Source: an uncultured Porphyromonadaceae bacterium
GTDB lineage: Bacteria > Bacteroidota > Bacteroidia > Bacteroidales > Muribaculaceae
Assembly (NCBI GenBank): GCA_947176285.1
Contig: CAMWQF010000055.1
Span: 1-11,819 of the forward strand
DNA: 11,819 nt
Direction: 5' to 3'
Under the pieces are notes generated by a model. The model did no database searches. It had not been told where the DNA came from and was given only the letters and a program-made list of their open reading frames with translations. This document shows, piece by piece, positions 1 to 5,672 of this stretch (position 1 is its first letter; each line of letters begins with the position of its first letter). The position numbers and the translations under genes were made by a program.

Positions 1-1
1 A

Positions 2-268
2 TCGACACCTGTACTGGTAGACTTTTTTGCAACCTGGTGTGGTCCTTGCCGCATGATGCATCCAATTCTTGAAGAACTTCATGAGAAGATGGGTGACAAG
101 GTAAGAATCATCAAAATAGATATTGACAAGAATGAGCAGCTTGCTGCCAAATATATGGTTCAGTCAGTGCCTACACTGATGATCTTCAAGAATAATAAAC
201 TTGAATGGCGTGGTGCAGGAGTACATTCTGCTGCAGACCTTCAGCGGATGCTTGAAGCATACCTTTAA
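2..268 (+). CDS. trxA: Thioredoxin, 3' part (5' end outside window)
   Basis: This is the C-terminal 88 residues of a thioredoxin, a small cytoplasmic thiol-disulfide oxidoreductase that keeps protein cysteines reduced using electrons from thioredoxin reductase. The open frame runs from base 2 to the TAA at 266-268. It contains the beta strand VLVDFFATW leading into the active-site motif WCGPC at about bases 35-49. Further on it has the cis-proline segment QSVPTLMIF and the closing GAGVHSAADLQRMLEAYL helix. An ATG at 53 lies after the active site and cannot be the true start, so the beginning of the gene is upstream of the window. The remaining length fits a standard thioredoxin of about 105 residues missing only its first strand and helix. 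It is followed after about 100 bp by a strong terminator, so it is the last gene of its transcript. Confidence 0.95.
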   Translation, partial: STPVLVDFFATWCGPCRMMHPILEELHEKMGDKVRIIKIDIDKNEQLAAKYMVQSVPTLMIFKNNKLEWRGAGVHSAADLQRMLEAYL

Positions 269-269
269 T

Positions 270-332
270 AATGGCATAATGCATTTTATTAATGCATAAT
301 GCACTTTGATTAATGCAAAATGCATAATTAAA
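270..332. repeat. 21-bp imperfect tandem repeat, AATGCATAATGCA type
   Basis: Three units follow each other at 270-290, 291-311 and 312-332. Each begins AATG(G)CA and is rich in the words AATGCA and ATAATGCA. The third unit is the most diverged. The repeats lie directly after the thioredoxin stop codon and are non-coding. They are related, in inverted orientation, to the copy at 464-482. Confidence 0.7.
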
Positions 333-365
333 AGAAACGAAAAAAAGACAATACGGACTTATAGT

Positions 366-403
366 TAATCCCGAACCAATTTTCCGGTTCGGGATTATTT
401 TTC
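366..403 (+). terminator. Rho-independent terminator of trxA
   Basis: A perfect 12-bp stem pairs 366-377 (TAATCCCGAACC) with 386-397 (GGTTCGGGATTA) around an 8-base loop, followed directly by TTTTTC. This is a textbook intrinsic terminator for + strand transcription out of the thioredoxin gene. On the minus strand the bases after the stem are not T-rich, so it probably works in one direction only. Confidence 0.88.
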
Positions 404-422
404 AGATATAAATCTGCAAGAC

Positions 423-451
423 TTTATTGCTGAAAGCTGAGTAGCAATAAA
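423..451. terminator. AT-rich hairpin after the Mur ligase gene
   Basis: A perfect 9-bp stem pairs 423-431 (TTTATTGCT) with 443-451 (AGCAATAAA) around an 11-base loop. It lies about 30 bp past the minus-strand stop codon of the Mur ligase gene. It has no long T tract, so it could be a weak terminator or a 3'-end stabilising structure. Only the stem is directly visible; the role is inferred. Confidence 0.4.
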
Positions 452-479
452 TTATGCATTATGAATTATGCATTGTGCA

Positions 480-2087
480 TTATTTAAACGAGTCTGGGAG
501 ATCATTCTCGTAAAGTACGGTGTCACCGGGAGCAAGGATTTTGGAAAGAAGCACTTGCGAATCAGCGAATGAATCTACAATATGAAGATTGTTCTCATCA
601 AAATCCGCAGAGCGAATACCATCTACAAGGGCATTTCTATTGTATGCACCCACTATAACAGCCACATCCAGTTTTTCACCTATTTGCTTTCCGAGCTCCC
701 AATTCAGTTTCTCCTGTTCGCTTCCCAACTCGATCATACCGGGAGTTACGATTATTCTTTTACCGCTCTTGAACTGCGACAGCACATCAACAGCCATACG
801 TGAACCTGCCGGATTTGAGTTAAAAGCATCATCAATAATAGTAACGCCACCCGGAGTGCGCTTAACGTTTAGACGATGTTCAACTTGATCGATAGAATCT
901 ACTGCTCGACGTATTTCATCCGGCGTCATACCAAGATGAACAGCAACTATAACAGCAGCCACCAGATTAGAAATGTTGCATTCTCCTACAAGACGAGTAT
1001 GAAGATAAATACGAGTTCCATCTTTTCCTTCCACAGTAAAATCTGTGCCATCCGGAGAATATTTTATATCTGTAGCCACATAATCGCATCCTTTGATATC
1101 AGAAACACCATAACGGACTACTTCAACGTTATTTACAGGTCGATTTGCACACCATTCAAAATCATTGTTAATGACTCCGAAACCGTCAGAGGGGAGAGCA
1201 TCAATAAGTTCAAACTTTGTCTTCTGAACATTTTCTATGCTCTTGAATGATTCAAGATGCATGGGACCCACTGCAGTCACAATTCCGATCTGAGGATGCA
1301 CCATATCACAGATCTCCTTAATGTCGCCTAATTGCTTGGCTCCCATCTCGCAGATGAATATTTCATGATAAGGCTTCATCATCTCGCGTACTGTTCGGAT
1401 TACTCCCATAGGGGTATTATAACTTCCGGGAGTCATTAACACATCGAAGCGTTCAGAAAGAATACGATGCAAATAATGCTTAGTGGAAGTCTTGCCGTAA
1501 CTGCCTGTAATACCTATGATTTTAATATCGGGCATACTTTCAAGAATTGAAATCGCCTCATTGCGATATTTAGCATTAATCGAAGCCTCAATAGGTTTGA
1601 GAAGCCAAACTGCAAATATTGCTACAGTCCATGAGAAAATACACAAGAATAAAATGATGCCAAGGCTAATCTGTCCACCCGTATAATATAGAAAAGCATC
1701 GCTTCCGCCACGACCGACAGTAAGAATCACAGCAAGAGAAATGGCAATAGAAATTACTGCACAAACACTGTAGATTCTTTTGACTCTTGGAGTGAAAACG
1801 AGGGGCTTCTTGAATTTTTTTCGGAGTAAAATGAAAGCCTGGACACAGCAAGTGCAAGCAACGATAATAGCATTAATAGCCGTAGTGAGTAAAGTCGAGA
1901 ATAATAGCAAAAGTATACCGACGTTTACCATTCGGGTTGCAGAAGAAATATCTCCTGATCTATTAAGCCATTTCCAATAGCGGTCAATACGGTAACTGTT
2001 TTGCTGCAGCATATGAATATCATGGCGGAAATTGATAATCATGTATATTCCGCATATTATAAGTATTATGATAGAAAAAGTGTTCAC
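480..2087 (-). CDS. Membrane-anchored MurF-like Mur ligase
   Basis: This 535-residue protein belongs to the Mur ligase family, which joins an amino acid or peptide to a carboxylate using ATP. Predicted membrane helices lie at about residues 4-20, 54-88, 104-124 and 139-163. The ATPase domain follows: P-loop GITGSYGKTS at 192-201, GSYNTPMGV at 221-229 and HLESF at 277-281. The Mur C-terminal domain contains DDAFNSNPAGS at 419-429, the counterpart of the DDAYNANP motif of MurF. Classical MurF is about 430-460 residues and begins with a UDP-sugar-binding domain; here membrane helices replace it. The catalytic half is therefore MurF-like, but the acceptor may be a lipid-linked or unknown molecule. 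The start is GTG at 2087: an in-frame stop lies five codons upstream, and the next ATG (residue 16) would cut the first helix. It lies 126 bp behind an alpha/beta hydrolase gene, in the same direction. The family call is firm; the substrate is unknown. Confidence 0.88.
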   Translation of the reverse strand: MNTFSIIILIICGIYMIINFRHDIHMLQQNSYRIDRYWKWLNRSGDISSATRMVNVGILLLLFSTLLTTAINAIIVACTCCVQAFILLRKKFKKPLVFTPRVKRIYSVCAVISIAISLAVILTVGRGGSDAFLYYTGGQISLGIILFLCIFSWTVAIFAVWLLKPIEASINAKYRNEAISILESMPDIKIIGITGSYGKTSTKHYLHRILSERFDVLMTPGSYNTPMGVIRTVREMMKPYHEIFICEMGAKQLGDIKEICDMVHPQIGIVTAVGPMHLESFKSIENVQKTKFELIDALPSDGFGVINNDFEWCANRPVNNVEVVRYGVSDIKGCDYVATDIKYSPDGTDFTVEGKDGTRIYLHTRLVGECNISNLVAAVIVAVHLGMTPDEIRRAVDSIDQVEHRLNVKRTPGGVTIIDDAFNSNPAGSRMAVDVLSQFKSGKRIIVTPGMIELGSEQEKLNWELGKQIGEKLDVAVIVGAYNRNALVDGIRSADFDENNLHIVDSFADSQVLLSKILAPGDTVLYENDLPDSFK

Positions 2088-2097
2088 TTTTTGTTTG

Positions 2098-2160
2098 GTT
2101 TAAGGGTTTAATTGTTTAAGCGTTTAATTGTTTAAGGGTTTAAGGGGTAATTGTTTAGAT
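2098..2160. repeat. Tandem GTTTAAGGGTTTAATT repeat in gap
   Basis: Two 16-bp units, at 2098-2113 and 2114-2129, differ at one base (G or C at the eighth position). They are followed by a longer variant at 2130-2152 and a partial GTTTAGAT at 2153-2160. The repeat occupies half of the 126-bp gap between the alpha/beta hydrolase and the Mur ligase. It encodes no protein. No promoter-like TAnnTTTG box was found in this gap on the minus strand. Confidence 0.75.
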
Positions 2161-2213
2161 TTTTGGTGTTATGTTTGAGGAATCGTGATTAGACTAGATT
2201 TATCATTAAGAAT

Positions 2214-2981
2214 TTAGATATTGAAGAAAGAACTTACCGCGGCGCGAAATCCAAACGGGTTGTCAAGAAACGAGTAATGTCCGCATCCGGGAAACGACAC
2301 AAGTCCGGAATCCGGGATAAGACGTTTCATCGTGATTGCATCTGACAATGGAGTTGCCGTATCGTCTTCACCCCAAACGAGCAGAACCGGCGCTTTAATT
2401 GACGGCATTGCATATTTGAGATCTTCATTAACGCATTTGCTCATGATAGCGCGCATGCGGGGTGATGAGTTGCGATAATCTGCAGATCCTTTTTTACCTC
2501 GAAGTTTTTCTACTATTTCATTTCCTTTTTTCTTTCCGCAAAGAAGCAAGACAGTATTCTTCATAGCCTTAAAGGAATAGACTTTCCAATAGTAAGATAA
2601 ACTCCTTTTGGGTTTAATTCCGGCTGCATCTACTAATAGCACTTTGTCAACATCTCCTCTTGAACTGAGAAGAATGCTGATTCTGCCTCCGAATGAATGT
2701 CCGATAAGAGATGGGCGAACAAGACCAAGCCTTGCAATAAATTTCTCCATCATCGCAGTGAACTCCTCGATGCCCCAAACAGCTGGGGGTTCTGTGCTTT
2801 TCCCATGGCCCGGAAGATCGACATTGATCACCCTCATTTTTCCTTTGAAAATATTTTCAATGGAAGCCACAGTATCGACATTGCATCCCCAGCCATGCAT
2901 AATTATGACAGGTTGGAGATTTTCTTCTCCAGTGTCGCGATAGTGCAGACTAACGCCATCTATGTCAATTGTCTTGTCCAT
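2214..2981 (-). CDS. Alpha/beta-fold hydrolase
   Basis: This 255-residue cytoplasmic enzyme (no signal peptide seen) has the alpha/beta hydrolase fold used by esterases, lipases, thioesterases and C-C bond hydrolases. The oxyanion-hole motif HGWG is at residues 29-32 and DLPGHGKS at 55-62. The nucleophile elbow GHSFGG at 94-99 has Ser96 as the nucleophile. The likely acid is an aspartate in GEDDTATP at 204-211, and the catalytic histidine is His236 in GCGHYSF. All parts of the triad are present, so it should be active. A lysine- and arginine-rich lid lies at about 122-175. The gene starts five bases after the stop of the amidase gene, which indicates co-transcription. A membrane Mur ligase follows. 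The substrate cannot be deduced; an ester or amide made by the neighbouring ligase is one possibility. Confidence 0.9.
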   Translation of the reverse strand: MDKTIDIDGVSLHYRDTGEENLQPVIIMHGWGCNVDTVASIENIFKGKMRVINVDLPGHGKSTEPPAVWGIEEFTAMMEKFIARLGLVRPSLIGHSFGGRISILLSSRGDVDKVLLVDAAGIKPKRSLSYYWKVYSFKAMKNTVLLLCGKKKGNEIVEKLRGKKGSADYRNSSPRMRAIMSKCVNEDLKYAMPSIKAPVLLVWGEDDTATPLSDAITMKRLIPDSGLVSFPGCGHYSFLDNPFGFRAAVSSFFNI

Positions 2982-2986
2982 AATTC

Positions 2987-3877
2987 TTATTTAAGGAATC
3001 TTTTAGTAAGATCTCCATATGCATCAATTCTACGATCTCTAAGGAAGGGCCACCATTGCCTTACATTTTCTGACCGCTTCATGTCAATGTCGACTATTTC
3101 TTCTGCTGATTTGTCTTCCGGTGCAAGATATATCAATTCTCCTTGCGGACCGGCAACAAAACTTGAACCCCAAAAATCAATGCCGGATGACACTCCTGAA
3201 AGATCTTCCTCAAAGCCCACACGATTTACAGAGATCACAGGAATACCATTGGCAACAGCATGAGCACGCTGCACTGTGATCCATGCTTCGCGTTGACGTT
3301 GCTTCTCATCTTCGGGATCATCCGGATTCCAACCAATTGCTGTGGGATAGATAAGCATATCTGCACCATCAAGAGCCATTAGACGGGCTGCTTCAGGATA
3401 CCATTGATCCCAACATACAAGGACTCCGAGTTTTCCTACAGATGTGTCGATCGGATGAAATCCCATGTCGCCCGGTGTGAAATAGAATTTTTCATAAAAC
3501 CCGGGATCATCAGGAATATGCATCTTACGATAGCGTCCTGCGACAGATCCATCTGATTCGAATACAACGGCTGTGTTATGATAAAGGCCGGGAGCACGAC
3601 GTTCGAAACTGCTTGCAACGAGAACAACACTATTTTCACGAGCCGCCTCAGAATAAACTTCAAAAAATTCACCCGGATGCGATTCGGCATAACGGAAATT
3701 CTCTACATCTTCACATTGGCAAAAATATAAAGAGTCATGAAGTTCGGACAGTACCACCAATTGAGCACCTTCCTCAGCAAGAGAACGGATAGCGGCAAGG
3801 TTTCGTGTGCGATTTTTCGCTACATCTTCAGTGAAATTGTGCTGTATTATTCCTATCTTTAGAGTATTTGGAATCAT
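2987..3877 (-). CDS. aguB: N-carbamoylputrescine amidase (nitrilase superfamily)
   Basis: This cytoplasmic enzyme hydrolyses N-carbamoylputrescine to putrescine, CO2 and ammonia, the second step of the agmatine route to putrescine. Counted from the chosen start, the protein has 296 residues, the usual length for the family. It carries the Glu-Lys-Cys triad of the carbon-nitrogen hydrolases: Glu45 in VVLSELHDSLYF, Lys118 in YRKMHIPDD and Cys155 in GVLVCWDQWYPEAAR. The last motif, and the PGFYEKFYFTPGD segment after the lysine, are typical of the AguB group. The frame is open upstream to a TTG at 3985, but that would run 79 bases into the agmatine deiminase gene and add 36 unrelated residues. 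The ATG at 3877 begins MIPNTLKIGIIQ, the normal first strand, and leaves a 29-bp gap. Direct pairing with agmatine deiminase strongly supports the function. Confidence 0.93.
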   Translation of the reverse strand: MIPNTLKIGIIQHNFTEDVAKNRTRNLAAIRSLAEEGAQLVVLSELHDSLYFCQCEDVENFRYAESHPGEFFEVYSEAARENSVVLVASSFERRAPGLYHNTAVVFESDGSVAGRYRKMHIPDDPGFYEKFYFTPGDMGFHPIDTSVGKLGVLVCWDQWYPEAARLMALDGADMLIYPTAIGWNPDDPEDEKQRQREAWITVQRAHAVANGIPVISVNRVGFEEDLSGVSSGIDFWGSSFVAGPQGELIYLAPEDKSAEEIVDIDMKRSENVRQWWPFLRDRRIDAYGDLTKRFLK

Positions 3878-3906
3878 AGTGAGGATTATGTCTGTTAGAA
3901 TAATTG

Positions 3907-4941
3907 TCAAAGTTTGAGTATTCCATGTGGAATCTGCATTGTTGCGCAGTGAAGCGAGCCATGCTGACGCAAAAGGGTGCGACAATCCACACCTACCACC
4001 TTATGAGTAGGGAAAGCAATCCTAATGGTGCGCATAGCAAGTTCATCTTTGTCCGGCTGAGCATAAGTAGGCATAAATATTACTCCATTAGCCACGAGGT
4101 AGTTGGCATATGTAGCCGGTAATCGACTTCCATCAGTGTCATAAATCGGATCAGGGAGAGGAAGTTCCACAAGATTGTAGGGATAGCCTTCCGCAGTGCG
4201 GAAAAGAGTCAATTGTGCTCTCATGGCAAGAAGTTCTTCAAACTGAGAATCATCAAAATTTTTTGTTCCGGTGAATACGATGGTATCATCAGGAGCAATT
4301 CTTGCGAGAGTATCAATATGAGAATCAGTGTCGTCCCCCTCCAGAGCACCATAGTCAAGCCACAATACATGCTCGGCGCCAAGACGCTTCTGAAGTTCTT
4401 GTGATATTTCCGATTTAGTTTTCCCTCCATTCCTGTTAGGGGAAAGCAAGCACTTAGAAGTAGTCAATATTGTGCCTTTACCGTCAGATTCCACAGATCC
4501 GCCTTCAAGGATGAAATCACGCTCATTGCGATAGGTGAGAGGCAGAAGAAATCCCTTTTTATCAAGATTGAGATTTACCAGATTATCTTTGTCAGCAGCA
4601 AACTTTAATCCCCAAGCATTGAATCCAAAATCAAGAGCACGAAGACGCTCTCCTCGAATGACAGTAATATAGCCATAGTCGCGAGTCCACGTGTCATTGT
4701 AATCCATAGGGATATATGAAATCAGTTCTTGTCTTGAATCTTGCATGATTTCCATGGCTTCTCCAACATTCTGACAAAGCAGAGCGACTTTGATTCCTTC
4801 ATCAGTTATCGCTTTTACGAGACGTTGGTATTGATCAATAGCCTCCGGGAGAATGTATTCCCAGTCTGTATCTTTATTTGGAAGTGCGAGAAGGATATAT
4901 TCTACGGGTTCCCACTCAGGTATGAATCTTATTTCTGACAT
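3907..4941 (-). CDS. aguA: Agmatine deiminase
   Basis: This enzyme removes the imino group of agmatine to give N-carbamoylputrescine and ammonia, the first step of the arginine-decarboxylase route to putrescine. At 344 residues it has the typical length of the bacterial agmatine deiminase / Porphyromonas peptidyl-arginine deiminase family (guanidine-modifying fold). Conserved features are DTWTRDYG at 83-90, EGGSVESDG at 146-154, the HxD pair His208/Asp210 in DDTDSHIDTLAR, and the catalytic Cys332 in GSLHCATMQIP near the C-terminus. There is no signal peptide, unlike secreted peptidyl-arginine deiminases, so a metabolic role is favoured. The next gene downstream encodes the enzyme for the following step. 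The gene is preceded by a promoter-like box and a perfect palindrome at 4964-4979, which suggests regulation at its own promoter. Confidence 0.94.
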   Translation of the reverse strand: MSEIRFIPEWEPVEYILLALPNKDTDWEYILPEAIDQYQRLVKAITDEGIKVALLCQNVGEAMEIMQDSRQELISYIPMDYNDTWTRDYGYITVIRGERLRALDFGFNAWGLKFAADKDNLVNLNLDKKGFLLPLTYRNERDFILEGGSVESDGKGTILTTSKCLLSPNRNGGKTKSEISQELQKRLGAEHVLWLDYGALEGDDTDSHIDTLARIAPDDTIVFTGTKNFDDSQFEELLAMRAQLTLFRTAEGYPYNLVELPLPDPIYDTDGSRLPATYANYLVANGVIFMPTYAQPDKDELAMRTIRIAFPTHKVVGVDCRTLLRQHGSLHCATMQIPHGILKL

Positions 4942-4963
4942 CTTATCATGCTGTTTTTTGCCT

Positions 4964-4979
4964 TTTAATGGCCATTAAA
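4964..4979. promoter_or_regulatory. 16-bp perfect palindrome, possible operator for aguA
   Basis: TTTAATGGCCATTAAA is identical to its reverse complement over all 16 bases. On the minus strand it begins five bases after the promoter-like box at 4984-4991, which puts it over or just past the expected transcription start and 22 bases before the aguA start codon. That position suits a repressor operator. The symmetry is seen directly; binding is inferred, and no regulator gene is present in the window. Confidence 0.45.
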
Positions 4980-4983
4980 CATA

Positions 4984-4991
4984 CAAAATTA
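4984..4991 (-). promoter_or_regulatory. Bacteroidetes-type -7 box for the aguA cluster
   Basis: Read on the minus strand this is TAATTTTG, an exact match to the Bacteroidetes -7 consensus TAnnTTTG. It lies about 43 bases upstream of the aguA ATG. No good TTTG -33 element is seen at the usual spacing of about 19-21 bases, so the assignment rests on the -7 box, the AT-rich context and the position in a divergent gap. Confidence 0.45.
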
Positions 4992-5035
4992 TAAAAAAAC
5001 TTTGAGTAAATACCCTTATATTGCACATTTTTTGC

Positions 5036-5043
5036 TAAATTTG
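5036..5043 (+). promoter_or_regulatory. Bacteroidetes-type -7 box for the DUF1599 gene
   Basis: TAAATTTG matches the Bacteroidetes -7 consensus TAnnTTTG exactly. It would place transcription start near 5050 and leave a leader of about 75 bases before the ATG at 5124. The nearest TTTG upstream (5001-5004) is too far away to be a normal -33 element. It is back to back with the minus-strand box, with 44 bases between them. Confidence 0.45.
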
Positions 5044-5056
5044 TGAAATAATTTAA

Positions 5057-5109
5057 GTTTCGTGTTCCCACCATAAGAGTTATTCAGCCAAGGGGCAAGC
5101 GGACGAAAC
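5057..5109 (+). promoter_or_regulatory. Hairpin in the DUF1599 5' leader
   Basis: GTTTCGT at 5057-5063 pairs perfectly with ACGAAAC at 5103-5109, closing a 39-base loop that is richer in G and C than its surroundings. The structure would begin just after the predicted transcription start and end 14 bases before the ATG. It could be a small leader regulator or simply a stabilising stem. I could not match it to any riboswitch class I know. Confidence 0.3.
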
Positions 5110-5123
5110 AAAATAAACGACAT

Positions 5124-5672
5124 ATGAAACAACATAATACAGCGGAAGAATTCGCACAGGCAAAAAAAGAATGCCGCGATCTTTTTGAGAAAAAACTAAT
5201 GGATTATGGCACATCATGGCGAATCATGCGCCCGATGAGCCTTACCGACCAGATAATGATTAAAGCGATGCGCATAAGGAGCATTGAAGAAAAAGGAGTA
5301 GCATTGGTGGATGAAGGTATCCGTCCGGAATTCATCGGCATAGTCAATTATTGTGTGATGGCACTCATTCAGTTGGAACTCGGTCCCGGCGAAAACCTCG
5401 ATCCTGTGGAATGCATGAGACTCTATGATGAAAAACTAAATAGTGCTACTCAACTGATGGAAAATAAAAACCATGATTACGATGAGGCTTGGCGCCATAT
5501 GAGGGTGAGCAGTTTTACCGATATTATACTTCAGAAACTGATGCGCACAAAAGAGATCGAATGCCATGATGGTAAGACTTTGATAAGTGAAGGAATAGAT
5601 GCCAACTATATGGATATGATCAACTATTCCCTATTCGCTCTTATCAAGACTAATGAAAACTATGAAGAGTAG
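5124..5672 (+). CDS. DUF1599 protein (nucleotide modification-associated domain)
   Basis: This 182-residue soluble protein consists of two copies of one helical module, at about residues 18-87 and 101-178. Both copies keep the pattern DYxxxWRxMRxxSxTDxIxxKxMRxxxIE, then EGI and NYxxxALI. In the first copy this reads DYGTSWRIMR...SLTD; in the second, DYDEAWRHMR...SFTD. The internal duplication is characteristic of DUF1599, also called nucleotide modification-associated domain 1. The family is common in Bacteroidetes and has no settled biochemical role; its name comes from domain associations. The repeated acidic and aromatic residues could form a ligand site, but this is inference. The ATG at 5124 follows an AT-rich leader with a promoter-like box and a hairpin. 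The last 20 bases overlap the DoxX-family gene, so the two proteins are translationally linked. Confidence 0.88.
   Translation: MKQHNTAEEFAQAKKECRDLFEKKLMDYGTSWRIMRPMSLTDQIMIKAMRIRSIEEKGVALVDEGIRPEFIGIVNYCVMALIQLELGPGENLDPVECMRLYDEKLNSATQLMENKNHDYDEAWRHMRVSSFTDIILQKLMRTKEIECHDGKTLISEGIDANYMDMINYSLFALIKTNENYEE

Larger units (their letters stand above)
311..482. repeat. 19-bp inverted repeat pair around the trxA terminator
   Basis: The left arm at 311-329 (TAATGCAAAATGCATAATT) and the right arm at 464-482 (AATTATGCATTGTGCATTA) are reverse complements at 18 of 19 positions. The right arm supplies the TTA at 480-482, which is read on the minus strand as the TAA stop codon of the Mur ligase gene. 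The arms enclose a terminator and a second hairpin. The arrangement resembles a small palindromic intergenic element, but no target-site duplication was seen. Confidence 0.6.

Noticed and set aside
270..482. CRISPR array or insertion sequence at the AATGCA repeats
   Set aside because: The units are adjacent with no unique spacers, no transposase is present, and no target-site duplication was seen.
582..1250. Three overlapping + strand open frames antisense to the Mur ligase gene
   Set aside because: They lie wholly inside a well-supported gene on the other strand, show no recognisable motif, and have low-complexity composition typical of antisense shadows.
480..2087. Calling the Mur ligase gene plain murF
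   Set aside because: The N-terminal UDP-substrate domain of MurF is absent and membrane helices replace it, so the housekeeping name would overstate what is known.
2608..3263. + strand open frames of 111 and 188 residues across the hydrolase and amidase genes
   Set aside because: They run antisense to two enzymes with intact catalytic motifs and have no domain, start signal or neighbour to support them.
3878..3985. N-terminal extension of the N-carbamoylputrescine amidase (36 extra residues from a TTG at 3985)
   Set aside because: The extension overlaps agmatine deiminase by 79 bases, begins with a weak codon and does not resemble the nitrilase family. The ATG at 3877 fits the conserved first beta strand.
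5057..5109. Named riboswitch (preQ1, folate, TPP, cobalamin) before DUF1599
   Set aside because: The conserved core sequences of those classes are not visible. Only a 7-bp closing stem is supported.
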